In this document: one piece after another, positions 8,493-17,594 of the stretch
How the letters are laid out: each line of letters starts with the position of its first letter
Numbering within the stretch: the first letter of the stretch is position 1
Source of the DNA: Willaertia magna
Lineage: Eukaryota; Heterolobosea; Eutetramitea; Acrasida; Naegleriidae
Direction of reading: 5' to 3'
NCBI GenBank assembly: GCA_902984215.1
Contig: CADWAF010004131.1
Coordinates: 1-21,715, forward strand
Length of the DNA: 21,715 nucleotides
Notes under the pieces: model-generated
Told to the model about the DNA's origin: nothing
Seen by the model: only the letters and a program-made list of their open reading frames with translations
Databases searched by the model: none
Translations under genes and position numbers: made by a program

Positions 8493-9386
8493 ATGAGAAG
8501 ATCCAGGGTTGTGAAATCACAAGTTGAAAGATTGAAAAAGAAAAGACTGTTGGCAAGTAAAGCTAAAGAGGATAAAGAATTGGTGGAATACTATTTGAAA
8601 TCAAATAAAAACCTTGAAGAATATGTAGCTTTAGAGCTAGTCAAAAAATTAAATTTGTTGGAACAAAAAGAAATGGAGATAATATATTCTGCTAATGGAT
8701 CTACTCAACTTACACCAGAAGAAAGACAGAAAAATAATGAACTATTTCATAAAATTAAGGAAACAAAAAAAAATATAGTTGCTAAATTACGTGGAAAATC
8801 TATGGAAGAATTGAGAAAAGACCATTTGAATTATATTTTGAATTGTAATAAAGTTTGTGAAAAATTAAAACAAATTCAATTAGAGAATGTTGACATTATG
8901 AAAATGATGAAGATGGTATCAGATTTTCCATTATTTACTCTAATTCCATTAGACGACGATGAAAAGACACTTGGACAAATAAACACAAATACTGAGGATG
9001 CAATAATAAGAGTTAATTTACCCCCAAATGAGGAAAATTATGAGAGTGGAAATGGTGAAGGCGCTTTTTGTTTAGTTTCTAAAAAAGTTGGTAGCATTTA
9101 TAACTCGAATGAAGACTCTTACAAAACTTGTGTTGGATTATTACAAGTGACACCAATTTATAAAGAATGGTGTCATTTGAAATTAAATGATCCTGTTATC
9201 TTTCGTTTCAATGGCGATGAAAAGAGACCTATTGCATACCCTAGCGATAAACAATTTGAAATGTTTGAAAAATATAATGAAAAGTTAAAACAGCAAAGCT
9301 TAAAGAAACGTCTTAGTAGAAATTTGTTATCCTTGACAACAAAAGGCAATAATTTAAATGATATTAAGGTATTGTGTTTAAAATAA
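8493..9386 (+). CDS. Hypothetical lysine-rich protein, 297 aa
   Basis: I chose the ATG at 8493 because it is preceded by six A; the open frame extends further 5' but has no other ATG. The first 25 residues are strongly basic (MRRSRVVKSQVERLKKKRL), which could be a nuclear or nucleolar signal. Residues 15-140 are helical and charged, probably coiled coil, with LTPEERQKNNELFHKIKETKKN in the middle. The C-terminal half (about 150-260) is a less charged globular region with FPLFTLIPLDDDEK and EWCHLKLNDPVIFRFNGDEKRP. A basic tail closes the protein. I do not recognise the family. An AATAAA lies 15 nt after the stop, and the next gene starts 87 bp downstream on the same strand. Function unknown. 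Confidence 0.72.
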   Translation: MRRSRVVKSQVERLKKKRLLASKAKEDKELVEYYLKSNKNLEEYVALELVKKLNLLEQKEMEIIYSANGSTQLTPEERQKNNELFHKIKETKKNIVAKLRGKSMEELRKDHLNYILNCNKVCEKLKQIQLENVDIMKMMKMVSDFPLFTLIPLDDDEKTLGQINTNTEDAIIRVNLPPNEENYESGNGEGAFCLVSKKVGSIYNSNEDSYKTCVGLLQVTPIYKEWCHLKLNDPVIFRFNGDEKRPIAYPSDKQFEMFEKYNEKLKQQSLKKRLSRNLLSLTTKGNNLNDIKVLCLK

Positions 9387-9400
9387 TTATTGTAAATTGA

Positions 9401-9406
9401 AATAAA
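9401..9406 (+). terminator. Poly(A) signal AATAAA
   Basis: This lies 15 nt after the stop at 9386, within the 87-bp gap before the next ATG. It supports 9386 as a real gene end rather than an exon border. Confidence 0.5.
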
Positions 9407-9473
9407 GTCAAATTCAAGGAAGACTGAACTCTTGAGTGGAGAGGAACTATTAGCATTGACAACAACAAAAAAA

Positions 9474-10226
9474 ATGTTCATGTCTTTGCAGTGGCAAAAT
9501 ACCACTTATGAACCAATTTTAACTAAAGAGCTAGTTGAAGAATTTAATAAACAAACGGAAAAGCAAAAGGAATTAATTGAAAAAGAAAATCTTGTACAAG
9601 TACAAAAACCTAATAAGCCTTGTTTTTTATTGAAAAATGTATTAACCCATGAAGAATGTAAAAAGATTATTGAATTATGCGAGAAAAAAGGATTTGAAGA
9701 TGCGGAAAGTTATTGTTTTGCTTATAGGGATAGATTTAATGATAGATTATTAACAGATGATCTTCCACTAACAGATATAATATATGAAAGATGTAAAGAT
9801 CACTTACCAACAAACATTAAATTTAAACATCGTTCATTACAATTAGATGGTTTAAATTCAAGACTTAGAATTTGTAAATATCGTAAAGACCACGTTTTTG
9901 GACCGCATACTGATGGAACTTATAAACCAATGAATGATAGATCAAAAACTAGTGTTTTAACTTTTTTATTATATTTAAATTCCAAAGATAAAGTGTTAGA
10001 TGATGAAGAAGGTTATAAAGGTGGAAGTACAATCTTTTATGAGAATGATATGAAGACAGAAAAGTATAGAGTGGATGGTAAAGTTGGTTCTATTTTATTC
10101 TTTTTACAGGAAGACACTGATATGATTCATGCTGGAGAGAAGATTTATGAAGGAATTAAATATATTATTCGTACAGATGTGATGTATAGTAGTGGATCAA
10201 AGTCAGTATCTTCTACTCTTTTGTAA
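9474..10226 (+). CDS. 2-oxoglutarate/Fe(II) dioxygenase, prolyl 4-hydroxylase type, 250 aa
   Basis: The double-stranded beta-helix core carries the full metal and co-substrate set: H145-T-D147 (GPHTDG) and H219 (DMIHAG) for Fe(II), and R233 (IIRTDVMY) for 2-oxoglutarate. The preceding LNSRLRICKY strand and the earlier DRFNDRL motif (residues 86-92) match the P4Hc/PKHD style of these enzymes. Members hydroxylate a residue in a protein or peptide, or a small molecule, using O2 and 2-oxoglutarate; the substrate cannot be read from the sequence. No signal peptide is present, so it is probably cytosolic or nuclear, unlike collagen prolyl hydroxylases. The N-terminal 45 residues are charged and helical. 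The ATG at 9474 follows seven A and is preferred to the longer open frame, which lacks an upstream ATG. The catalytic residues are intact. Confidence 0.88.
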   Translation: MFMSLQWQNTTYEPILTKELVEEFNKQTEKQKELIEKENLVQVQKPNKPCFLLKNVLTHEECKKIIELCEKKGFEDAESYCFAYRDRFNDRLLTDDLPLTDIIYERCKDHLPTNIKFKHRSLQLDGLNSRLRICKYRKDHVFGPHTDGTYKPMNDRSKTSVLTFLLYLNSKDKVLDDEEGYKGGSTIFYENDMKTEKYRVDGKVGSILFFLQEDTDMIHAGEKIYEGIKYIIRTDVMYSSGSKSVSSTLL

Positions 10227-10269
10227 ATATTTTGTAAAGTATTTCACTATTTATTCTAAAGAAAATTGT

Positions 10270-10275
10270 AATAAA
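10270..10275 (+). terminator. Poly(A) signal AATAAA
   Basis: It lies 44 nt after the dioxygenase stop, in a short AT-rich spacer that also contains two copies of TTTTGTAAA just after the stop. Confidence 0.45.
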
Positions 10276-10337
10276 ATTGATTTATTTAGGTTTAGTTGAA
10301 AACAATAAACAAAAAATACAACAGTAACAATAATAAG

Positions 10338-10629
10338 ATGGTAGAAACAAACTTACTTCTTGAACAATATGGTTTAAAGAATGTTACCTTAGAAAATCAA
10401 TCAGGTGGTGGAGTTAGCATTGATGTTGAATGGTTTAAATGCAGTCTTTTTCGTTGTTCATCCTAAGGATTGGGGTCCATACCAACATCGTACTTTTAAT
10501 TACTTATCTAACCCCCTTTCTATTCAAAAGCAAGAACAAAGAAATTTTAACATATATATTTTCATCAACAATTTTATCTTTACATCATTGATATTACTTT
10601 GCAAAGGGCGATGTCATTTTTTGAATTGA
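10338..10629 (+). pseudogene. Frame-disrupted small gene or gene fragment
   Basis: An ATG at 10338 opens a 42-codon frame to TAA at 10464-10466 (MVETNLLLEQYGLKNVTLEN...). From about 10405 a different frame reads protein-like sequence (NGLNAVFFVVHPKDWGPYQH) to TGA at 10627-10629. The two frames look like halves of one protein with a break near 10420-10445. Either a one-base lesion or a small intron is possible: an AG at 10443-10444 could be an acceptor, but no GTAAGT donor is present. The ATG has no A-run, the second frame ends in TGA unlike all firm genes here, and its end overlaps the convergent coiled-coil gene by 36 bp. All this favours a decayed or truncated copy. I do not recognise the family. 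Confidence 0.35.
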
Positions 10630-13443
10630 CTTTCTTCTTTCCAGCTCCTTTTCAAGCATACTTACTTTTAGCTTAAAGCTTTCTTTTTCTCTTTCAACAA
10701 GAGTCATTAAATGTTCTGCCTGTTGTTTTTCTCTTCTTAGTTTTCCAGCCTCAAGTTCTTTGGTATCTAACTCTTTCTTGAATCTATTTTGGAGTAAAAA
10801 AAGTTCGTGCTTAGTGTTATTAATTTCAGCTTGTAAGTTTTCTATTATTCTTTGTCTATTATTCAATTCATTGGTTAAATTAAATAGCTCTTCTTTATGC
10901 TTTGATTTAGTTTGGGCTATAGTTCCATCCATTTGGGTAATACATTCGTTCAATTGTTTCAATTTGTTGGAATAAGATAATTCTGATTGTTGATACAATT
11001 GTTGTTCTCTACCCAGTTTAGTTTGAAGTTGATGGATGCTAGAACGCAACTGTTCATTGGTATTTCTAAATTCTTCACTCTTTCTTTCGTTAGTGTCACG
11101 TAATTCATCTACTAAGGTAGCAAGAGTACTATTGTCAGAAAATAATTGTTGCTTCTCTTCTTCTAATTTGCTAATAACCCCTTCTAATTCTGTATTTCGT
11201 TTTTTAACAATCACATTTTCTTGTTGAGTTTCACTTTTGTCTCTAAGTAATTGGGATAACTTATTTTGAATTGCAACTAATTCTTCCTTTTGTCCCTCAA
11301 CTAATTTACTTAAGTTATCCCTTTCATTCTTAAGAGTAATAATTTGATGTTTATGTTCATTCCTAATGTCATCCAACTGTAATTGGTATCTTTCTTGTAG
11401 AGATTTTTTCTGTACCTCTAATTGAGATAGGCCTTGTTCCGTTTTTAGAAGTGTATCCTTTGTTTCTTCTAATTCGTTTAAAGTTTTTTGATATTGAGTT
11501 CGTGTACTTTCACATAATTCCGTTGAAGATCCTAGTTGTTTCTTAAGGAAAATAACTTCAGATGTTAATTTTTGTAATTCGTTTCTAAGTTTAATAGAAT
11601 ATTGTTCAGAAACGTAATTTTCATATTCTTTCAAGTCATTAAGTATTAGTTCATGTTCTTGAAGTAAGTGTTGTAAGTGATTTGTTTCCATATCTTCTAA
11701 CATAGATTTCAAAGAAAGAATTTCGGTTCTCATGTCATCAATATGATTTGATTGGTCCTGTATTTGTAATTCCAATGTTCGTTTTTCTTCTGACATTTCT
11801 TTTAAATGTTGCCTATGTTTAGACCTAGTCTTCTCCAATTCACCCTCCAATCGTTTTATAGTTTCCTCGTTGCTCATTATTTTTGTTTCATACCTTTCTT
11901 TGTATTGATCTAAAGTTTTTTCTTGGCCTTCTCTTAATTCTGTATTTCTATTCTGTAAATCTTTTATGGTTTCTTCATAGATAGTAGCTTTTTTTTCTAG
12001 CGCAGGAATTCTAGATTCTGTGTACTCTTTTATCTGATCTTCAATTTCAATTTCTCTGTTTTTCAATTTTTCTTCTAAAGTTGTAATAACATCTCTAAGT
12101 TGACTGTTTTCTTTTTTTAACTCTATAATATCCCCTTGATATCTTCCTATTTCTTTTACCTTTCTTTCGTACTCTTCGTCATTCTTTTCTTGCATTGACT
12201 TCATTATTAATTTTTGATTATTTAGCTCATCCATTAAATTTGAGTTAGTTTTCTTTAACTCGTTAATTTGAAAGCAATATTGTTCAATTTCTGTTTCTGT
12301 GTTTTGTCTGTTAGCGCTGAGTTGTTGAGTTAACCTTAGGTTTTCACTTTTATATTGCTCCAAAAGTTGGCTCATCATTCTAGCTGCATCATCTTTTCTT
12401 TTTTCTAGCTGTTCATATCTCTCTTTTAACTTTGTATTCTGCGTTTTCAATCTATTATTAATATCATTAAGCTTTTTAAGTTGCATGTCATACTGTTCGA
12501 TTGTTTTTCCTTTACCTAGCATTTCCCTTTCAATTACATCCATATTTTCCTCTTTTTCTTTCAAAGCCTTATCTTTTTCAGAAACACTAAAGCTTATTTC
12601 AGAAAGTTGTTGGTTCATCAACTGAATTTTATCGTTTTGTTCTTTTGTAATCCAATTATACTCTGATTTTAAAGTTTGTAATTCTTTCTCTAAATTGACC
12701 TTCTGATTTTTTAAATTCTCATTTTCTCTACTAATCTCATTGATTTTATCAGTGTTATCTCCTAGTTTTTTTTTATAAACATTTTCAATTGTATCCGTTA
12801 AATATTGATTATCATAATGAAGTGCCTGAGCTTGGCTAGTCAGTTTGTCATATTTCTTTTTAATATCTTCCAGACTGGAACTAAGCCTTTTATTTTCTTC
12901 TTTTATATATGAAAATTCTTTTTCTACTGTATCCCTTTCCCTTGAAATTACATTGAAGCTTTCCTCAAGAGTAGAAACATGATTATTGCTCTCATTATTT
13001 TTTTGCTCCAGCTCTTTATTCTTTGAATCTAATAAATGTTGTAATTTTTTATTTGTTTCCAATTGTAAATCGTATTGTTCCTGATATTCTTTTAGAAGAT
13101 CTTCGACTTCTCCGTTATTATTATTAGTATTATTTGCTTCATTTTGAGTTACTTGAGTAATGGGAGAAGCAGAAAAATATGGGGATTTTAATGAAATAGG
13201 TTCTTGTATTTCTTCTTCAACTTCATCATTATGATTCGGAACGTTTGAATTTTCAAATTCGCCTTGGTATCCGTCCTCTCTTTTAGACGTGGAAACATTT
13301 TTTATTTTGGTGTTTATAGATTTAAGTTGATTGTTATATTTCTTTAAATTTGACAATAAAGCTTTAGTTTTCGTTTCTTTGGTCTGTGTTTGTTTGTGCA
13401 GGCCAATACCAATCTGCATGTCAGGCAAACCACCTTGATTCAT
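10594..13443 (-). CDS. Long coiled-coil protein, 949 aa
   Basis: This is a single-exon gene from an ATG preceded by four A to TAA. Residues 1-120 are polar and low in complexity, with an asparagine run (NNTNNNN) and an acidic stretch (DEVEEEIQEP). From about 125 to 935 the protein is almost continuous heptad-rich sequence dominated by E, K, Q, L and N, the pattern of a long two-stranded coiled coil. It ends in a short non-helical tail (KMTSPFAK). There are no membrane segments, so a GRIP- or TM-anchored golgin is not indicated. Such proteins are typically tethers or scaffolds of centrosome, basal body, Golgi or cytoskeleton; homology cannot be judged by eye because all coiled coils look alike. 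It is divergently arranged with the F-box gene. Confidence 0.85.
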   Translation of the reverse strand: MNQGGLPDMQIGIGLHKQTQTKETKTKALLSNLKKYNNQLKSINTKIKNVSTSKREDGYQGEFENSNVPNHNDEVEEEIQEPISLKSPYFSASPITQVTQNEANNTNNNNGEVEDLLKEYQEQYDLQLETNKKLQHLLDSKNKELEQKNNESNNHVSTLEESFNVISRERDTVEKEFSYIKEENKRLSSSLEDIKKKYDKLTSQAQALHYDNQYLTDTIENVYKKKLGDNTDKINEISRENENLKNQKVNLEKELQTLKSEYNWITKEQNDKIQLMNQQLSEISFSVSEKDKALKEKEENMDVIEREMLGKGKTIEQYDMQLKKLNDINNRLKTQNTKLKERYEQLEKRKDDAARMMSQLLEQYKSENLRLTQQLSANRQNTETEIEQYCFQINELKKTNSNLMDELNNQKLIMKSMQEKNDEEYERKVKEIGRYQGDIIELKKENSQLRDVITTLEEKLKNREIEIEDQIKEYTESRIPALEKKATIYEETIKDLQNRNTELREGQEKTLDQYKERYETKIMSNEETIKRLEGELEKTRSKHRQHLKEMSEEKRTLELQIQDQSNHIDDMRTEILSLKSMLEDMETNHLQHLLQEHELILNDLKEYENYVSEQYSIKLRNELQKLTSEVIFLKKQLGSSTELCESTRTQYQKTLNELEETKDTLLKTEQGLSQLEVQKKSLQERYQLQLDDIRNEHKHQIITLKNERDNLSKLVEGQKEELVAIQNKLSQLLRDKSETQQENVIVKKRNTELEGVISKLEEEKQQLFSDNSTLATLVDELRDTNERKSEEFRNTNEQLRSSIHQLQTKLGREQQLYQQSELSYSNKLKQLNECITQMDGTIAQTKSKHKEELFNLTNELNNRQRIIENLQAEINNTKHELFLLQNRFKKELDTKELEAGKLRREKQQAEHLMTLVEREKESFKLKVSMLEKELERRKSIQKMTSPFAK

Positions 13444-13496
13444 TTTTATTTTATAAGACAATGAAATTGTAAATTTTATAGCGCCAAAATGGATGG

Positions 13497-13514
13497 AAAA
13501 ACAGTAAGTTCAAG
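13497..13514 (+). repeat. Direct repeat copy 1 (18 bp), contains GTAAGT
   Basis: This is identical to 13668-13685. The similarity extends weakly leftward through AAAATG. It may mark duplicated 5' exon ends, or an ancient local duplication. Confidence 0.5.
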
Positions 13515-13667
13515 TTGGTTTTGTGATTCGAACTGTCGTCTTCATAAAACATCACCATGGTCCAATTAGTTAAAATTATCCAACATTGGCGAACAAAGAT
13601 CATTATGATTTGAACCATCAATTATTTACCTAGTGATGCTTCAAAAACGATTATTTTAAAATGCTGC

Positions 13668-13685
13668 AAAAACAGTAAGTTCAAG
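13668..13685 (+). repeat. Direct repeat copy 2 (18 bp), contains GTAAGT
   Basis: This is the second copy of the 18-bp element, 171 bp after the first and 160 bp before the F-box gene ATG. Confidence 0.5.
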
Positions 13686-13845
13686 GTATCTTATTGCGCT
13701 GATTAAACTTTTTTCATCCTTCAAAAAAATAAATAGAAGAGTAAAGACCATCTTTTCTTCTGTTTATACTGTTAAAGTTTTTTCTGTTGCGATTGGCTTG
13801 GTTCTCGCTTGAGAGTTCCATAAAGGTTTTAAATACTTTTGTTTT

Positions 13846-16800
13846 ATGAGAACAACTGAACAAAACAACATTATTGAGGATGATGCATCAGTGTTGAATA
13901 GTAATAACTTAAATTGTTTTAATAGTGGTATGAATGAAGATGATAGTATGAATATAGAAAATAATAAGAAAAGAAAATTATTAGATTCTTCTATTATGGA
14001 AGAACAAGAATCAAGTATTTTACATATTCCTTTAGGAGAACAAGATATTAAGAAAATTAAACTATCTATCGCTAAAACAACTACAAATACTTTTAGCGAA
14101 TCAGATGACTCTTCTTCCGATGAGGAAATTGGATGTATCAAAAGCCTCCATTCATCATCTCCTGCTTCAAACTCAAATTATAGCCCATTACTATTGATGC
14201 ATCACCTTAAAAAAAGACTATCACGCTTTCAAAAACCTATTTTAAATCTTCAAAAGACAAACAATAACATTATTGAAAATCAAAATATTAATAGTTTTTC
14301 TAATTCCATTGAACAAAGCTCAGAACAGTTAGAAATTGAATGTTTACAACAAGAACAAAAAGTTTTCAATCCATGGGAATTTCTACCAAATCATCTTTTA
14401 ATACTTATTTGTTCATATTTATCTCAACCTTGTTTAATTAAAACAGTCATTGCAGTTTGTAAACAATGGTATATGATTTCAAAGATGAATTCTGTTTTGT
14501 GGAGAAAATTAGACTTTAGTGCACATAATTTTAAAGTAAAAACTATGGAACAAGTTATTGAATTTATTCAAGATTTGAAATCTTTGAAGATTGGAAATAA
14601 TGGTTTAAATTCACAATTAAATTATTTCTACTTCGGTGGATTTATTGTACCACCATTATTTAGTAATTTACCACCAAAAATTAATTGGAATGGTGAAATT
14701 ATTTTACCTACAAATTTTACAGTCAATTGTAATCATTTGAGATTACTAAGAGAGGTTTATCCAGATTTGCATAGTTTGGTATTTTCTTCTTCAAAGACAA
14801 TTTCAAATGTTTTACCCTCTCATTTAGCTACAATGGGTGTTGTAGCTAATTTAACATCAGATATCACTACATCAGATCAAATTACAAGTAGTCTTGAATT
14901 TTATAATGGTTTAGATGATGGCATGTTAAAACAATTAGTACAGTTCGCTAAATTAAGAAATTTAAATCTATCGAATATGAAAGGTATTTCTGACAATGGT
15001 ATTAGTTTTTTATCTGATGTTATGAGTGATACTTTAGAATCTATTCATATTGATTATTGCTCAAGCTTAACAGGTAGTTCAGTTCTTTCTTTGGTAAGAA
15101 AATGCAAGAAGTTAAAATCTATTAACGCCTTGGGAGTTACAATGAAAGATGAAGAAATAGCAGAGTTGTCAACCATTTCCAATAACTTGAAGGAATTAAA
15201 AGTGGATGTCGCATACATTTCTTTTAATACCCTAAATTTATTTGTAAAGGGATTTAGACAACTACGTTCTCTTTGTTTCAGAGGATTAAGTGGATTATGT
15301 GGAAAGTGGCTTGAGCTTATTACTTCATCATTGCGTTATTTGGAAGATTTGCATCTTGTTTGTGAGAAAAACACCAGTAATATTTATTCGGCAGTAGTTA
15401 ATAGTGAGAATATGAAATCAATTTACTTATCAAATGTTGGACACTTGGGTGTAGTATTTAATCAATGTCCGTCTCTTAACAAGGTTGGCTTAGAAAACTG
15501 CAGGGATGTATCTAACATTCAATTTAGTCCTAATTCTTCAGCTGTTAGTGAATTAAGATTCAGAAGTAGTAGCATTGCATATGTGAATATTTCTGATTTG
15601 ATAAACTCATTATCTTCCTTGAAGAATCTGGAAATATTTGATTGTCAATTAGGTGCAAAGTCTGCTCTATCCATTTGTTTACCTTATTTACAAAAGCTAG
15701 TTGTGTTTATGTGTGGAGATATTTTAGATCTTTCAGTTCAATCCTCTAATTTACACTCAATAAGCGTGGATGCTTGTATGAATTTAGAAAAGTTAACACT
15801 CAAATGCCCGAAATTAGAGAATGCCCAACTCTTTGGATTCCCACAATCTCGTTCCCCACCCTTAAAACTATTACATTTAGAAAGCGACGAATTAATCAAT
15901 TTGAATCTCCAAAAATCTACAGCGCTAGAGCATTTAGTAATTAATTGTAAAAAGCTAATGTCATTGAACATAGCAACATGTCAGTTTTTGAAGCACTTAG
16001 ATATTATTTCTTGTCCTAGTTTAGATAAATTAGCACTGGGAAGCGCCTATTTGAGTTATGGAGAAGATTTCATTACTGGTCTTATTAGAAAGTGCCCGAA
16101 CATTAGTATGATTAGTATTGCTAATAGTTTGTTATCCGATGTTTCGCTATCCTTTTTATGTGAAAATTTACTTAGATTGCAAGCTTTAGTTATTTCCAAT
16201 TGTCAAACTATTATCCAACCTTTTATTAAATCTTCATCCCTTAAAGGACTACAAGTTACTGATTGCAATTCATTGCTTTATGTTGGTTTATGCGGTGAAC
16301 AACTATCAAAGGTTTTCTTTAGAAATTTACCTAACCTACATGACCTAACCTTTGAACAACTTTCCATTACTTGTCCAAACTTGAAATTTATTGAACTTAT
16401 CAATTGTAAATCATTAGTCAATCCATTAATTAGATCCAAGAATTTATTAGATTTACAAATTAAAAATTGTGAGCTTTTAGAGATACTTACCATTGAATGT
16501 GAAAGTCTAAAAAAGTTATTTTTGGTTTCATGCAAGAAATTCAGAAATATTAACTTTTTGAATACAATCACACCTTTGGCTGAAGTACTTTTCTCTGATT
16601 GTCCACTTTTAGAGGATAACAGCGTCGACCAATTATCAGAAAAAGCGCCTAATATCCAGGCTGTTGTTTTGGATAAGTGCAACAGATTAAAACATCCAAA
16701 ATTTAGTTTAAACTTCCTTAAAGTTTTACGTTTTAACAGTTGTGGAAATTTAGATAAAGTTGATGTAAAAATGAACTACACGACTGGATTATCAGTTTTA

Positions 16801-17496
16801 TCCTTTAATGAATGTGAAAAGTTAAAATTTGACAATATTAGTGCTATTTTTAATTCTAATGCAAATATAGACAATTTAGAATTAATTGGATGTAATGCTT
16901 TAAAGACATGCTCAATTGATAGATCAGTTAAATATTTAAATGTTAACAATTGTGGAAATTTATCGAACATTAAAATACATTCCAGTGATATGCAGGGAAT
17001 AAGAATTTCCAATTGTCCTTCCCTTAGCTCAACACAATTCTTACCAAATTCCACCAACTCATTGATAGAAGTAAAGGTAAAAGACTGTAATTCCTTTTCC
17101 TCATTAAACTTTTCAAATCAAGCTAAGGAAGTAAAAAGGGTGCAGTTTTCTAGATGTTTAAGAATTTCAGATATGGTTTTAGCTTCTATCTTCAATAAGT
17201 GTCCAAATGTAGAAAAGATTAGATTGAATGAGTGTGGAATATCACATCCCTTCTTTAACAAAGGAAATTTGAGTTGCTTGATTGTTACGCGTTGTCCTTA
17301 TGTAGAAAGAATTACTCTTAAGTGTCCCCACTTAACAGATCTAAAGGTAACCGATTGTAAAACATTGTCATCTCTTAATTTTGCAGAGAATTCAGCAGAA
17401 CTCAAGAGCGTTGTATTGAAGCGTACTGCTATTAGCGCATCTAATAGTGTACAAATCATGCAATTATCTTCTTCTGTTAAAATTCAAACTGATTAA
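13846..17496 (+). CDS. F-box and leucine-rich-repeat protein, 1216 aa
   Basis: Residues 1-170 are low in complexity with a basic KKRK at 41-44 and acidic serine stretches (ESDDSSSDEE), which is consistent with a nuclear protein. An F-box covers about 175-222 (NPWEFLPNHLLILICSYL, then VCKQWY and SVLWRKLDFS); known F-boxes bind SKP1 in SCF ubiquitin ligases. From about 290 to 1210 the protein is a long leucine- and cysteine-rich solenoid. The first part resembles cysteine-containing FBXL repeats (LRNLNLSNMKGISDNG). Later parts show a tight 10-11-residue period, for example residues 693-730 (LMSLNIATCQF, LKHLDIISCPS) and 867-905. The solenoid would recruit the substrate. It is one uninterrupted frame. 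Unlike other genes here the ATG is preceded by T-rich sequence, so an upstream exon or another start cannot be excluded. Confidence 0.88.
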   Translation: MRTTEQNNIIEDDASVLNSNNLNCFNSGMNEDDSMNIENNKKRKLLDSSIMEEQESSILHIPLGEQDIKKIKLSIAKTTTNTFSESDDSSSDEEIGCIKSLHSSSPASNSNYSPLLLMHHLKKRLSRFQKPILNLQKTNNNIIENQNINSFSNSIEQSSEQLEIECLQQEQKVFNPWEFLPNHLLILICSYLSQPCLIKTVIAVCKQWYMISKMNSVLWRKLDFSAHNFKVKTMEQVIEFIQDLKSLKIGNNGLNSQLNYFYFGGFIVPPLFSNLPPKINWNGEIILPTNFTVNCNHLRLLREVYPDLHSLVFSSSKTISNVLPSHLATMGVVANLTSDITTSDQITSSLEFYNGLDDGMLKQLVQFAKLRNLNLSNMKGISDNGISFLSDVMSDTLESIHIDYCSSLTGSSVLSLVRKCKKLKSINALGVTMKDEEIAELSTISNNLKELKVDVAYISFNTLNLFVKGFRQLRSLCFRGLSGLCGKWLELITSSLRYLEDLHLVCEKNTSNIYSAVVNSENMKSIYLSNVGHLGVVFNQCPSLNKVGLENCRDVSNIQFSPNSSAVSELRFRSSSIAYVNISDLINSLSSLKNLEIFDCQLGAKSALSICLPYLQKLVVFMCGDILDLSVQSSNLHSISVDACMNLEKLTLKCPKLENAQLFGFPQSRSPPLKLLHLESDELINLNLQKSTALEHLVINCKKLMSLNIATCQFLKHLDIISCPSLDKLALGSAYLSYGEDFITGLIRKCPNISMISIANSLLSDVSLSFLCENLLRLQALVISNCQTIIQPFIKSSSLKGLQVTDCNSLLYVGLCGEQLSKVFFRNLPNLHDLTFEQLSITCPNLKFIELINCKSLVNPLIRSKNLLDLQIKNCELLEILTIECESLKKLFLVSCKKFRNINFLNTITPLAEVLFSDCPLLEDNSVDQLSEKAPNIQAVVLDKCNRLKHPKFSLNFLKVLRFNSCGNLDKVDVKMNYTTGLSVLSFNECEKLKFDNISAIFNSNANIDNLELIGCNALKTCSIDRSVKYLNVNNCGNLSNIKIHSSDMQGIRISNCPSLSSTQFLPNSTNSLIEVKVKDCNSFSSLNFSNQAKEVKRVQFSRCLRISDMVLASIFNKCPNVEKIRLNECGISHPFFNKGNLSCLIVTRCPYVERITLKCPHLTDLKVTDCKTLSSLNFAENSAELKSVVLKRTAISASNSVQIMQLSSSVKIQTD

Positions 17497-17525
17497 GGGT
17501 GAAAGTGTCAGAACATTAATTAATT

Positions 17526-17531
17526 AATAAA
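17526..17531 (+). terminator. Poly(A) signal AATAAA
   Basis: It lies 30 nt after the F-box gene stop, in the 98-bp gap before the HAUS6 ATG on the same strand. Confidence 0.5.
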
Positions 17532-17594
17532 ACAATTAAGAAAGTTAGGGGAAAATTGCGCCAATTCTTCTCGTTACTAAAAAATTTAAAAAAA

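Larger units (their letters stand above)
13444..13845. promoter_or_regulatory. Divergent intergenic region, 402 bp, with a duplicated donor-like element
   Basis: This lies between the coiled-coil gene (-) and the F-box/LRR gene (+) and should hold both promoters. An identical 18-bp string (AAAAACAGTAAGTTCAAG) occurs at 13497-13514 and 13668-13685. Both copies contain the splice-donor consensus GTAAGT, and both have an ATG 10-12 nt upstream of that GT. A 26-codon open frame starts at 13489. No other gene is supported here. Confidence 0.35.

Noticed and set aside
13515..13545. tRNA-like GATTCGAAC string in the spacer before the F-box gene
   Set aside because: The flanking bases do not form the 5-bp T-stem on either strand, and no matching acceptor or anticodon arms are present.
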